The position numbers and the translations under genes are program-made. A stretch of 64,000 bases of DNA from Terebella lapidaria (taxonomy: Eukaryota > Annelida > Polychaeta > Terebellida > Terebellidae): assembly GCA_949152475.1 (NCBI GenBank), contig OX424555.1, forward strand, positions 73,671,499 to 73,735,498, read 5' to 3'. Every line of letters begins with the position of its first letter. Within the stretch, counting starts at the first letter, position 1. This document shows, one piece after another, positions 53,051 to 64,000 of the stretch. The notes below the pieces were generated by a model. The model saw only the letters and a list, made by a program, of their open reading frames with translations. It ran no database searches and was not told the origin of the DNA.

Positions 53051-53624
53051 ACATTTATTACCATATTTTGATATAAGTAATTCAAATACATTGGTTTTCT
53101 TTTTGTTTTTTGTTTTGTCTGGAAAATCAGAAAATGGGGTCTAATTGACTACCAATAGGTTTAGTTTTCAAATTTCCCGTCAGCTGGCAGCAGCATCGTT
53201 CACTAGGGGGCAGGGCTGACGTTCAAGTTAGTGATCCATCTATTCACCAGGTGGCTACAAGTATAAACAAACCTGAGCATGGTTCCCCGGAAGTAACTTA
53301 TCAACTTGGCATTGATTGGCTCATTCATGATCCATGAAATGTTTAGTTCATTCTGATTGGTTGTATTCAAATAGAGCGGCCATCGATTGTGATACGAATC
53401 TCGAAATTCCTCAACAGCACCAAACTCAGGTGGTATTTCGAATTTTATGCAAACATTATTGTATATGTAGCGTATCATTATTCTAAAAAGGAACCCATGA
53501 CAAGAGGGCTTGATTTTTGGCAACCTGAGTCTTCTTATCTTATTTTATCATACGTTACGTACATAGATCTACGTACGCTCCAGTACAGTAGATCGAAGTT
53601 GATATTCGTCCTTTGGCTTTGCAT
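53051..53624. other. Spacer without recognised features
   Basis: I see no supported exon or element end between the LINE remnant and the next TIR element. Short open frames on both strands look random. Confidence 0.4.
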
Positions 53625-53626
53625 GT

Positions 53627-54808
53627 ACCGTATAATCGCGCATATAAGGACATGTTCTTATATCCGGAATATTGCGTTTTGGGGCTCTCACCAAAAAACC
53701 AAAGTGTCTCGAATATAAGGACATGTTCTTATATTCGAATATAAGGACACTCCGAAAACCCGCATATAAGAACATGGTAGAGTAAACCATATCTAGTTTT
53801 CGGACACTTAAGGCGAAATCTCAATAATAACTGAAGAGAAAAATACCAGATGATTTATTTTACATGCAACAGCATATGCACGTAAATGTGTTAAAAGTTA
53901 TAAAGTCGTATGGAAATATTATTTTGTCCTGACTTCGATATTGGTGAATTATGAACTGTGAGTTCAAGTGACAGTAATCGGACACCCCAGACTGAAATCG
54001 GACACCTTCTGTGTCTTATATATAACTGTAATAACTATATCATTATAATTTAAGGCTATATACATGAAGCTGTCAATCGGTAGTTGTTGCAAGGCTAAAG
54101 ATCAGTTATGAAATAAAATTAAGCAGCCCTGAGGAGAGAAAGATCATATAGCGTACACTAGACAGTTTTCGGACACTAACACAGTAACAGGGAAGCTAAC
54201 TTTGTGGAACCTATCAAACTAGATGCCTCTGCTAACACTTCGCAGAAATTTCTTCAAACCACAAAGACCACAGACACCTGGCTCGTTCCAGTGCTTGAGA
54301 AAATTTGTTTGTGACATAATAACTGACTGAAAAATTGGTGGTAAATCATGAAGTGTCCGATTTCTGGTGGTGTCCGAAAATAGGCTGGATTACTCTAAGC
54401 TAAATTGAATAATAGCCACATTAACCTTCATGTGCAAGTATTCTAGACAAGTCATAACCACCACTGATGTCAAATTACAGTATAAGTGTTGGCTCAGGTA
54501 GGTATTTGAGGCCTATTTTGAATGAGCTCCCAATAACCTCGTGTATATATATTACCGACAGTGGTCGTAAGCCTGGCAGCACGTGATAGCACGTGCAGTG
54601 GGTGCCCTTTTATTCGGGACACTGTTGCGTTTTTGGCGCCAAAACCTGAGTGTCTCGAATATAAGGACATGGGTGTCCTTATAAACGAATATTGCTTTGT
54701 GGCGCGAAAAAAGTCAACCTTCTCGAATATAGGGACATGTTCTTATATTCGAATATAAGGACAGGCTCGAATATAAGGACAGTGTCCTTATATGCACGAT
54801 TATACGGT
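53627..54808. mobile_element. TIR element (about 1.18 kb) with CGTATAATCGCGCATATAAG ends
   Basis: The left end TACCGTATAATCGCGCATAT is mirrored by ATATGCACGATTATACGGTA. Each end continues with clusters of AATATAAGGACATGTTCTTATAT, themselves inverted repeats, and with GCGTTTT-type spacers (ATATTGCGTTTTGGGGC on the left, ATTGCTTTGTGGCGCG on the right). The core (53780-54640) has no transposase. TA borders both ends. Confidence 0.75.
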
Positions 54809-55149
54809 ACTGTAAACTAGCGGTGCGCCTTGCAAGTTGACATGATCCAGTAGATCTACAGATCATTCATCATGATTGACTCTCGGTCTCCTGACATGAG
54901 TGTAGATCTATGATAATAGATATAGAATCTATTATCACTGATCTAATCTAATTTCGCTGTGTTATCAGCTGAACTGTTGATAAATCCAGAATCATGAGAA
55001 TCAAAATTCAGTGAACATAGCCTACCGTACAGATACAAACAGTATGAAAATATACACTGACAAATAGACTAGGTACGAGATGCGGGTGGGGACATCCGAC
55101 ATGGGAACTGAACTGGGTAATGGGAACTCCGCAGTATTAAACCACGGTA

Positions 55150-55645
55150 TGCTGTAAAAACACTTTTTTTCACGGGTATTAAATTTCGCGGTTTTTACCC
55201 CCAGGCAATTTCGCGGGGATTTAATTTCGCGGTTCAGTGATTGCCAGTAATCGCGTAAAGAATTTGCAGTTGATGGACATCACAGTATAGCAATGCAATT
55301 GGTGTGAGAAATGGAAAGTCACAGGAAATCAAATCAGATTTTATTTGAAATTTTAAACACAAACGTCAAACAAGTCCTGCCTAGTCTGCAAAAGCTTGAA
55401 CTTGGTGCAGATGTCATCGGCACCAAGTTCAAGCACGTGCCATGCAGACGCTAGCGACCGGTATCTGGGCACTGTAACTAACGTAATTCTGCGCGTTATG
55501 ATTAGCAACAGCGTATTGTGCTATGGACGGCCACAAACCTCAAAATTAATTTTCGCGGGAGACTTATTTTAGCGAGGTATTTAATTTCGCGGATCTACCC
55601 TTACCGCGAAATAAGTACCGCGCGAAAATTAGTACTTTTACAGTA
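55150..55645. mobile_element. TIR mini-element with ACTGTAAAAGTACT-type ends
   Basis: The right end TACTTTTACAGTA and left end TGCTGTAAAAACAC are diverged inverted repeats. The TTTCGCGG and ATTTAATTTCGCGG motifs recur near both ends (55195-55235 and 55545-55630). It is related to the smaller element at 57181. No coding capacity is present. Confidence 0.65.
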
Positions 55646-55649
55646 CTAC

Positions 55650-55870
55650 GGGGCTAGGATGTACAAAACGTGGGCAATTTTATTACCAACTAATTTCCCA
55701 TACTTACGATCTGGAATGACAATTGGTTATGATAGAAAAGTTTTTCACACTAGATGTTCTTTTTATCTGTATTTAATTTTATCATTTTGTGCCACTGATA
55801 AACTTGTCATTGTCATTGATTATCGTAGAGAAACAGGATTGCCCATGAAATTGTACATGTGCTCCAAGAA
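55650..55870 (+). repeat. Second copy of the dispersed coding-like repeat (see 3.6-3.98 kb)
   Basis: The plus strand here matches the minus strand of MOSMO intron 1 and keeps the frame MTIGYDRKVF, then ATDKLVIVIDY, then RETGLPMKLYMCS. The repeat starts directly at the right end of the TIR element at 55150-55645. Its identity is unknown. Confidence 0.5.
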
Positions 55871-56158
55871 AAAACATGTCATGCTAATGTTTTTTGAAAG
55901 ATTTCGTCGCAATGTCCCCAAGTAACAATCACATTTTAATGACAACCCACATTGTTTCTCGGTCCAGTTCGAAATATGGAATCACATGACTGACGATCAC
56001 ATAACCGCATGAACCCCTGGTGACCATGTGCATTCAACATGTTCAAGAAATCTCCAAAAGGAGGTACGAAATTAGGACCAATCGCCGCCAGGATACATGC
56101 GGTCAAGTGATCGTCGAAAGCTAATGGATAAAAATCTCCAATTTCCATTCCCATTTAA

Positions 56159-57050
56159 AGTACTAGGAACATGAAAATATGATGTGAACTCAAATGAGAG
56201 ACCTGGTTTTGCTGAGTAAAATGTTGTTTACGGCATGCCAATATCTCTATCGGTTAAAAAGTTATGGCCATTTGAATGTCGCATTTTGGCAGGTTATAAC
56301 ATATGCTGGATTGAACACTTCTGGATTTTACGAGAAGCTAATTAGTATGCAAATGAGGTATTCGTGACGTTGAAGGGGGAATATTTTTAATTAGGCAAGT
56401 TTGAGTCTTAATATAATTGTTCTGCTCAGAATTATTGGAAACCTAAACTTTACACATTGATAGGCATGGTCAATAATCAATGTTGCTCAAAGTGTTAATG
56501 TTGCCATGGTTACTATTCACCTGCTGGAGCCTTAGCAACCATTGGTTGCTATGGGTCCTAACTGCCGGAAACATGGGTTTGGACAGATTTTGATTATTGT
56601 GTATTATTTATGCTTGTGGAGTCAATCCATCTTTACCTTTGGTTTTGTTTGTTCATCGATATGACTGTGGACTTGGGCCATAGCAACCCTGGTTGCTAGG
56701 GACCTTGTATCAATACTGGTGACCTTGGCAACTATCCGGATGTGAAATTCATTGACTATCAATTATGGAGAGCATGTGGAATAAACTTTGTTGAATAATT
56801 GCAATTTCTAAAGACTTAATATGCCGATAAAACCAGCTAATTAAAAAATGTTCCCCCTGTGACGTCATGCATACAAATTTGCATATTAATGAGCTATTTG
56901 ATTTTTCAAATTGTACTTTGGGCAATTTGAACTTTGAAGCTCTTTAACTTTTGAAGTAATTGAGATATTCACGTTCTGTAAGAACCGTTCTGATCAGCTC
57001 ACATGGTGCTTTAATCTGAGCTCACATCATATTTTCATGTTCCTAGTACT
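56159..57050. mobile_element. 892-bp TIR element flanked by TTAA
   Basis: AGTACTAGGAACATGAAAAT at the left and ATTTTCATGTTCCTAGTACT at the right are exact inverse copies. The match continues with ATGATGTGAACTCA against TGAGCTCACATCAT. TTAA lies on both sides (56155-56158 and 57051-57054). TTAA target sites are characteristic of piggyBac elements, though the terminus does not begin with the usual C run. No transposase is visible. It lies upstream of CDK1. Confidence 0.8.
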
Positions 57051-57180
57051 TTAAAATACATGTTATGCTAAATTTGAACATTGAACTTGCATTTCACCTT
57101 TCAAAAAAAAAATTAGAGGCTTAGCAGTTGATATGGTACGATAGTAAAATCATAGTCATTTGATAAAATCTATATCACTA

Positions 57181-57296
57181 TACTGTAAACATACTTAATT
57201 TTGCGGGTATTCAATTTGCGGTTTTACCTTCGTTTTACTTCGTTCTCCCGTATGGACAAATTTTTGCACAAAAATTAGTACGTTAACTTTACAGTA
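57181..57296. mobile_element. 116-bp TIR mini-element
   Basis: TACTGTAAACATACTTAATTTT is mirrored by AAATTAGTACGTTAACTTTACAGTA. The core has GCGGGTATTCAATTTGCGG. It is a short relative of the 55150 element, about 500 bases upstream of the CDK1 start codon. Confidence 0.7.
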
Positions 57297-57799
57297 TAGC
57301 ATGACAGTGCCAGTTTTTTCACAAAATGAAGCTGAACAGTGTCACAAATACACAATCCTGTGAGCAAGATAGCATTTACCATGTTTTAATATTGATAAAT
57401 CCGTTATTGGTTTAGTGCACGCTGATGAACTACACAGCAGTTGAACCTCCCATGTCCTTCCAACTTACGAATAAATTTAAATTGTTGTCACAAGTTTAAA
57501 ACTACTAGTAACATGATTTCCAAAAAGTGTCTGCCCTAGCAGTGATCTCAGTCGCTGCTCGATCCTTAGACCGGTATGCATCGAATTCATTAAGCTTTTA
57601 CTTGAGGGACAATGCCTGTTTAATAACTAGTCCAAACCCAGTTGAACTGTCATTTTAATACTTTTTTTTTTAATCTAATTTTGTTGTGTGTAGAATGTAG
57701 ATCCACTGTTTGTATGTTCAAGTTAGGCTAGAAGTTTGAGAAATTATGCATGTTTGTTCAGCAAAGTATAATAAGTTTTTTTTTCTGTCAGGTCACAAA

Positions 57800-59641
57800 A
57801 TGGATGACTACATCAAAATTGAAAAAATTGGAGAAGGTACGTAGTCCAATGTACCACTGAAATTTGTACTTGAGATATATCTGTCACCATAGAATTCCAT
57901 GTGGATGAATTTGGAAATAAACTTGCAATGTGAAATATCATGCATACATGTATATATTCACTTCATCAACAAAAGTTATTTATTTGCACCAGGAACGTAT
58001 GGAGTCGTCTACAAAGGCAAGAACAAGAAAACGAACAAGACGGTTGCGCTGAAGAAAATTCGGCTGGAGAGCGAGGAGGAGGGAGTTCCTTCCACGGCCA
58101 TCCGTGAGATCTCCCTGCTCAAGGAGCTACAGCACCCTAATGTCGTCTGGTCAGTGGCGTCCACCGTGGCAGCCCAAGACACAGCGTTTTCATCTAGTAC
58201 TTGCTTTCTGACTTTCTTAAAGAATGTGGCTGTCTAATACCATATTCTCCTGACTATTTCAGCCTTGAAGATGTGCTGATGCAGGAGAACAAACTGTACC
58301 TCGTGTTCGAGTTCTTGTCCATGGACCTCAAGAAATACATGGACACTATTCCCAGTGGCCAGTATATGGACAAAATGCTCGTCAAGGTACTTTAACTGGG
58401 TCATAGTTGTCTTTCACTATGATCATACTTGTACGCAACTAAAGTTGCATATTTATGCAACCCAATTAAATCTGTGATGAAAGGTCATTGTTGAGATGTA
58501 AGTAGCAGCTGGTAATAAAATACAGCTGTATTGAATTTTACCTAAATGGAAAGACTCAAGCTCAGGCTGTTTCCTTGAATTTCAGAGTTACACATACCAG
58601 ATCCTGCAGAGCATCTTGTTCTGTCACCAGCGCCGAGTATTACACAGAGATCTCAAACCTCAAAACCTGCTCATTGACAGCAAAGGTGTCATCAAGCTGG
58701 CCGACTTTGGTCTGGCGAGAGCATTCGGCATCCCAGTACGAGTGTACACACATGAGGTGAGCTATAGTGCCCTGGGGGCTGAAACTGTCACAGGAAAATC
58801 ACTAATTCCCAGCTGGCAGCAATGTTTCAGCGGTTATAGAATACTATTATGTTGGTGATAACTGATTATCTCCGTAATAATTGGGGTGGGAAGAAAGTTA
58901 TTTATCCTGTTGCCTATTCTAAGACCACTGTATGTGTGGATTATCTCTGTCTGACAGGTTGTAACCTTGTGGTATCGAGCACCAGAAGTACTTCTCGGTT
59001 CCCCTCGATACTCAACGCCAGTCGATCTCTGGTCCATCGGCTGTATCTTCGCAGAAATGGTCACGAAGAGGCCTCTCTTCCATGGAGATTCCGAGATTGA
59101 CCAACTTTTCCGTATATTCAGGCAAGTAGCAAATGAATTCTTTATATCCTCAAACTTTTCCTGAAATCATTTCGCTGTGAGGTAATGGATTTACAACGTA
59201 TGTTGTGCCCAGGACCCTGACCACGCCCACAGAGGAGACTTGGCCAGGTGTCACTAGTCTCCCGGACTACAAGGCCACCTTCCCCAACTGGAAAACCAAT
59301 ACTCTAGCACAGTCTGTCAAGCAGCTTGATCCACAGGGTCTCGCATTACTGCAGGTAATGAGCATCTTGTCATACCATAAAAAGCATTATATACTTTTAC
59401 TTATTACATTGTGTACCATTTTATTGGCGGTTATGAATCGTTAGTCTCAGAGATCGTCGCCTTCATTGGAAAAAAAGCCCAGTTGACATATGTATATTTG
59501 CTTAGGTTTGTAACCGGATGTGTTCATTTCCAGAAAACGTTGATATACGACCCAGCAGTTCGCATATCTGCCAAGGCTGCTCTACAACACCCCTACTTCG
59601 CAGATCTCGACAAAAGCTCCCTTCCAGCCTCCAACTGCTAG
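57800..59641 (+). CDS. CDK1: Cyclin-dependent kinase 1 (CDK1/Cdc2)
   Basis: Seven coding exons, 57800-57836, 57993-58149, 58263-58386, 58586-58756, 58958-59121, 59213-59354 and 59534-59641, join in phase to give 300 residues. CDK1 is the cyclin B-dependent serine/threonine kinase that drives entry into mitosis. Numbering matches human: glycine loop GEGTYG with inhibitory Thr14 and Tyr15, [12 protein letters not shown] (the CDK1/2 PSTAIRE helix; the EEE favours CDK1), catalytic HRDLKPQN with Asp128, DFG Asp146 and activating Thr161 in [15 protein letters not shown]. The ATG is preceded by a splice acceptor (TTCTGTCAG eight bases upstream), so there is a non-coding first exon. Intron 5 has a GC donor (AG-GCAAGT). 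The usually conserved LGTP after IFR reads LTTP here. Confidence 0.96.
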
Positions 59642-60255
59642 TAGTGACTGCATGCGTTCACACTAATACACACTACAATAGCTGTCAGAATGAAACTTGT
59701 GTCCGTAACATCTACCTGAATAATCACCAAATGTATATATAAATATATATTGCCACCTCAACAAGTTCTGTAAAACTGAGCGTGTAATCCGTGTATTTTG
59801 GTATTTTCGTAGATACATGATGTTATGCAATACCGAGAGAATGGTGCTGAAATTGAAGCATTTTTTACTGGCAAGTGTTGCCAAGCAACCACATTTCATA
59901 CATGTACATGAGTGAGTGTGACCTCTGATGTTTCGCATGAATGCTGGTTGGTTGAAAATATCACTTTTTTTGTCACAATCGAGCTGGTATGAACCTTGTT
60001 TGCTCGATGTTTTATGAGCGGTGAAGATGATAGTATAATTGAAGCAATCAACAATACAAATCAACAGTTGTTATTGCTAAGGTTTTATTTGAATATGAAT
60101 ATTGGATAGACTGGATTACGAATAATAAGCACTAAAATTGTCCCTCAAAGTTTTGATTGCCAGTATATTATTTAAGTGCTATATAACTATTGACATCACT
60201 TGATATGCTCAAGATATATTTATATTTGTAATAAAATACTGTTAATCTTTCAGTG
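59642..60255 (+). other. CDK1 3' UTR with poly(A) signal
   Basis: AATAAA occurs at 60230-60235, about 590 bases after the stop. The preceding stretch is AT-rich and lacks element ends. It is a reasonable 3' UTR length for CDK1, inferred from the signal. Confidence 0.55.
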
Positions 60256-60566
60256 GTTCTATTTTATCTCAACCTTGAATTCCACAGGATCACTATAAAG
60301 GAGTTCTACTGTACCCACAAAGTATGGGCGCTCTAGTCTGAACCAGTTAGTAGATATGCTTTAGGTTGTTTAGCGTCCATCAGATTTCAAAAACGTATCG
60401 GGTAGCACGAAATAACACACAAATTTTAACACGAGGTAATATACAACACGCAACTCATAAATTCTTGTGCACATTTCAAGTGAAAACCTGCCTTGCTTCA
60501 GTGACACAACAATTTGCAGAAGTTTGGTGTTCAATGAAAGAGCAGAAATCCCTACTTTCGTCCTGT

Positions 60567-60805
60567 GGTAGGTAACCTAAATATGCGGATGGACGGATGC
60601 CCTAACATTTCAGGCTTGGGGGGCTTTTCCGGTGTTAAATTTGCTGTCTAATTTTCCAAAAATAGCCCCTAAAGCAACATGTTGATCTAAAACATGGTTA
60701 GGGTTTATTTTGCAGCCCCTAAACCCTCGTTGTTTGCCAGGCTAGACGGACTGATGCCGGATGCAAAGCCATGCCAATAGGTTATCGGACCAAAAGTCAG
60801 ATTAC
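60567..60805 (+). repeat. Decayed fragment of the dispersed GGTTATCGGACC family
   Basis: The fragment contains GGTAACCTAAAT, GGATGGACGGATGCC, CTAGACGGAC, GCCATGCCAATAGGTTATCGGACC and AAAAGTCAGATTAC. Only the 3' part of the family is represented and the terminus is damaged. It lies between the converging 3' ends of CDK1 and RPTOR. Confidence 0.6.
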
Positions 60806-60836
60806 AGAAAATACATAACTCGTATACATTCAATAT

Positions 60837-62645
60837 TTTATTTGACCATTTCTCATTAGCTGACATGAAATAAACCAACAACTCGACAACCTGTACATTG
60901 CTACGTGGATAATTACACAACATGCGAATACACAGTGTATAATAATATTTACAGCAAACCGGAAAACAACAGGCACTGGCTTGATGGTGAACATAGTATC
61001 AACTCGCTAAACACTGCTATCAGTGTTACAACTCTGTTAAACGTATGGCAAACATCACAGATGTTTGTGCACTATTTACAAAATGCTCGTGGATGACAGA
61101 AGCTCTACCCTAATCACAGACTAATCTCGCCTCATACACGACACGTGTAGCTGGTCACACACTGTAAGTCTCACTACAAATACTGCTGATGTGAAAGCAC
61201 TTTACCATCGCAATAACTGGTTGAATGGTGGTTATCACTTAATGTACATTTATACACATTGTTGAACACACACTTGTGCATAAAGCAGTTATCTGAAGAC
61301 ATCCTTGTCCACTGAAGTGTCACTGATACATGTATTGCAAGTCTGGAAAGTGAAGTTCCAACCTTCTTCATTTGTACGTATTAACAGCGATAAATTGGCT
61401 TTAAAATGTTAACATAAATATTTCACTGGATATTTACATAATCTGAATTTACAGCTTGTGATACACAACTACCCTTTATTCCAGAACAATAACTGAACTA
61501 ACAAAATACAATAACAAGATAAAAGAACATTTTGCGCAAGTGTAAAAAGCATTTCTGGCAATGTGTACTGCAATGAATTCCAGTACATTTGCTGCATGCA
61601 AGCTAACATCAATAACTGTAACACTTGTACGTTGTATTATGAAACATAAATGACTAGTATATAAACAAATATCAACATCCGTACTTTGTTAGACCTGTGA
61701 CAGTTGTACAATAATTATAGTAGTTAGTTCTGATGAAACATGAAACCCCCCAATTCCATATTCACCAGCCAATCAAAGAATGTCAAATATTGCTCTAAAA
61801 CGCAGTGACGCGTTTCAAGTCACACAAACAAACCATCCCATGGGACAGAATTGTTGTATTTTGTGGGACTTTCCAAGATTGCCAAGGGGGCGTAGCCTGT
61901 TGCTATGACGTTAGTACATGTGCTATGAATCTATCTACACCCCACGATCATGGACATGAATTGAGTGGAAAACCAAAGTTTGTTACCAGAATGTCCTACT
62001 TGTATAGCACTAGTCATCCCTGTCATGTGGTCAACAAGTCACACAGTGGTGGACTAGGATTGAGGTTATTAGTCTATTGCCAATACAACCGTTTCAAATT
62101 TTCAGCCAATTCTCAACATCGTAGTCAGGGAATTCACCAGAACGATGTAATAATTTCTGGTACACGAAATATACGAAATGGAAAAGTTTGTTACGGATTG
62201 ACTGTAGACCAAGAATTTTACAGAATCTGAAACGTGTACCATGTCACATGTGTTTGTCAATATTATGCATTACCCTGCATGCGTGGCTTGTTTGCAAAAC
62301 AAAATCGTGAACGTCATAACCACACTCCACATATTTAACACATGCAACATTTTTCAACAACAGAGAACTAACAATATCTTCAGTGTTATATGGCACTGGC
62401 ATCCATTGTATTTGAACAGCAGCGAAAATATTTCTAGCACCAAGACGGTATGTGAATAAGACAACACTGTACAACACTGGCAACCATTTATATATGAGAC
62501 CCCATGAGGAGCCACACATACGCATGCACACATACAGACAGACAAGGACGAGCACACACCGATCAGTCACACATCACGAGCCAATGCTCTGATAGAGAGC
62601 GGAGTAACCCTCGGTCATCCACGCTCCCGTCTGCACCAGCGAGTG
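60837..62645 (-). other. Probable RPTOR 3' UTR
   Basis: The region after the RPTOR stop has no other exon. AATAAA on the minus strand (plus-strand TTTATT) lies near 60838, next to the repeat fragment. A 1.8 kb 3' UTR is plausible but unproven. Confidence 0.4.
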
Positions 62646-64000
62646 TCACCTCTTTCTGTAGTCAGGGTTCGAATACACCGAGATAAAGCTGTCCGTGGTC
62701 CCGACAGCTAGCTTCACCTGGGCCAAGTCACAAAAAAGAGGTCTTAATGTAAGCCATGCCTCATCATAGGCATTAGGTACATCATGATACTGAGTTGGTT
62801 CGAAAATTTGAGAGTAGGTGCTTCTGAACACATTCACCATTACTCAACAAGGGTGGCCCTGAATGAACAAGACTACCAGAAATCAGGACAGTATATGACT
62901 TTACTGAAATACTGAGTGACACATGGATAGTTGCATACCTTGAAGGGGTGGAATGCCAAACAGTTGACTGGAGCTATTCGCTGTCCCATGAAACCATCGT
63001 AGTATTTGATTGTACTCAGGCTGTCACCGGACTGGTTCAACACGGACACAAACTGCTGTTGTGAACCACTGCCAAATAGAAAGATGACAAAAGTTACTTT
63101 ACAGGAAGTCCTGAGATGAACACTATCTGCATGAGTGCTCTGTCTGGAAGTAAGACTCACCAGGCCAGCACATCCGCATGCGCATGTACATCGAACGATG
63201 TCAGACCCCCGGGCATCGCTTGTATCGTGTTGATACATTCACCCTTTCTCAGGTCCCAGAACCGAATGTCACCCGCCATACTGACAACATAAAGTAAAGT
63301 ACACTCAGGAATTTGCATCAGACATTACAAACTCAAGAGAGGACTGAAAAGCATCTTTGACATGATCTAAATGACTGGTATTATTGGAACCAGCCAAGAA
63401 AGCGTCTGTACAGACCTGGCACTGACTAGTCGATCCATGCCGGCGTGCTGGGGATGAACCTTGACTACCCAACCACTGTGTTCCCGCAATGTCATCACCC
63501 GACTGCACCAAACAAACAAGATGATAAATAGCATTTTAAAACACATCAAGTAGACACTATATGAATTTCTCGATTTTGCCAATGTAGAGAAATAATGTAA
63601 TGTTCACCATTCATGTGGAGCAGCCCGTCGGTCGAAGACTCTCAGAGATCCATCAGCACAGCTTGCGACGAGAGTAGACTTGCCCATGGAGTCACAGGCC
63701 AGACTCGTCACACAAGTGTTGGCTCCGGTCGGCAGGTCCTGCATGCACACAGCCAATAGTTCATGTTTATCAGTAGATCTAAAACCTTGGATACATTCGC
63801 AGGTACTTACTTTATTCCTCGTCATTAGGATACCCATTGATCTCAACTTTTACTACAATATGCGACTGCTATGTGATGATCAGCCACAGACCTGGACTTT
63901 CTGCTCTCGCTGTATGTCCCAGATCCGTACAACTCTCGAGTCCCCGGAGGTGAAGAGTGTACCCGTGACCTGCTCCCAGTTCATCACCAGTCCTGAGCCT
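62646..64000 (-). CDS. RPTOR: RPTOR (Raptor), C-terminal WD40 exons, partial
   Basis: Six exons on the minus strand, (64000)-63892, 63738-63608, 63502-63416, 63280-63161, 63068-62939 and 62717-62646, join in frame and end in a TGA. Raptor is the scaffold of mTORC1 that recruits TOS-motif substrates and anchors the complex to Rag GTPases. The segment encodes the C-terminal beta-propeller: MNWEQVTGTLFTSGDSRVVR then IWD; DLPTGANTCVTSLACDS then DGSLRVFDRR; CRVMTLREHSGWVVK; IRFWDLRKGE; INTIQAMPGGLTSFDVHAHA; and the highly conserved IKYYDGFMGQR and CLAFHPFK, ending SVYSNPDYRKR. The N-terminal caspase-like and HEAT domains lie beyond the window. The gene converges on CDK1. Confidence 0.95.

Noticed and set aside
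1-64000. tRNA, rRNA or other structured RNA genes
   Set aside because: I looked for clover-leaf arms with A and B boxes and for conserved rRNA phrases and saw none that I could support.

Overview
The window is eukaryotic genomic DNA, almost certainly from a non-vertebrate animal. Protein-coding sequence is split into short exons with GT-AG junctions (one GC-AG), and the proteins read as clear animal orthologues. The long AT-rich introns and spacers are crowded with transposons, and TACATGTA-type palindromes recur throughout. The mix of a DIRS-type element, many TIR mini-elements and AGGTCA-rich dispersed repeats would fit a marine invertebrate such as a mollusc, amphioxus or hemichordate. I cannot fix the species from sequence alone.

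Layout. 1-2.3 kb: repeats. 2.36-6.13 kb (-): a complete MOSMO gene of three exons, whose first intron holds a hAT-like mini-element and a 2 kb foldback element. 5.84-12.15 kb: a nearly perfect 3.15 kb tandem duplication that copies MOSMO exon 1 together with half of a DIRS-type tyrosine-recombinase retroelement. The full element runs on to about 15.94 kb. 15.97-22.8 kb: a three-level nest of transposons, a roughly 134-bp satellite full of nuclear-receptor-type half sites, and two Tc1/mariner-like mini-elements. 23.4-31.9 kb (-): DUS1L, a tRNA dihydrouridine synthase of 12 exons. 32-36 kb: G/C-run repeats, a palindromic satellite and further mini-elements. 39.3-48.0 kb (-): a TspanC8-type tetraspanin of eight constitutive positions with two alternative third exons. 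A 2.4 kb minisatellite in its intron is built from copies of its own exon 4/5' splice site. 48.9-49.6 kb (+): a small multi-pass membrane protein gene that I do not recognise. 52-57.3 kb: a LINE 3' end and several TIR elements. 57.8-59.6 kb (+): a complete CDK1. 62.6-64 kb (-): the 3' end of RPTOR, running off the window.

The host genes do not form an operon or a single pathway. They are a Hedgehog modulator, a tRNA-modification enzyme, an ADAM10-regulating tetraspanin, a cell-cycle kinase and an mTORC1 scaffold. RPTOR, DUS1L and a TspanC8 tetraspanin (TSPAN10) also lie together on human 17q25.3, so part of this neighbourhood may be ancestral bilaterian linkage.

The strongest candidates for something undescribed are the tetraspanin exon-junction minisatellite, with about 52 copies of a small coding block plus a GT...AG block, and the paired 75-nt exons encoding alternative third transmembrane segments in the same gene. 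Next are the dispersed family that spreads arrays of perfect DR1 and extended AGGTCA sites, and the nest of elements whose empty sites are all preserved in this window.
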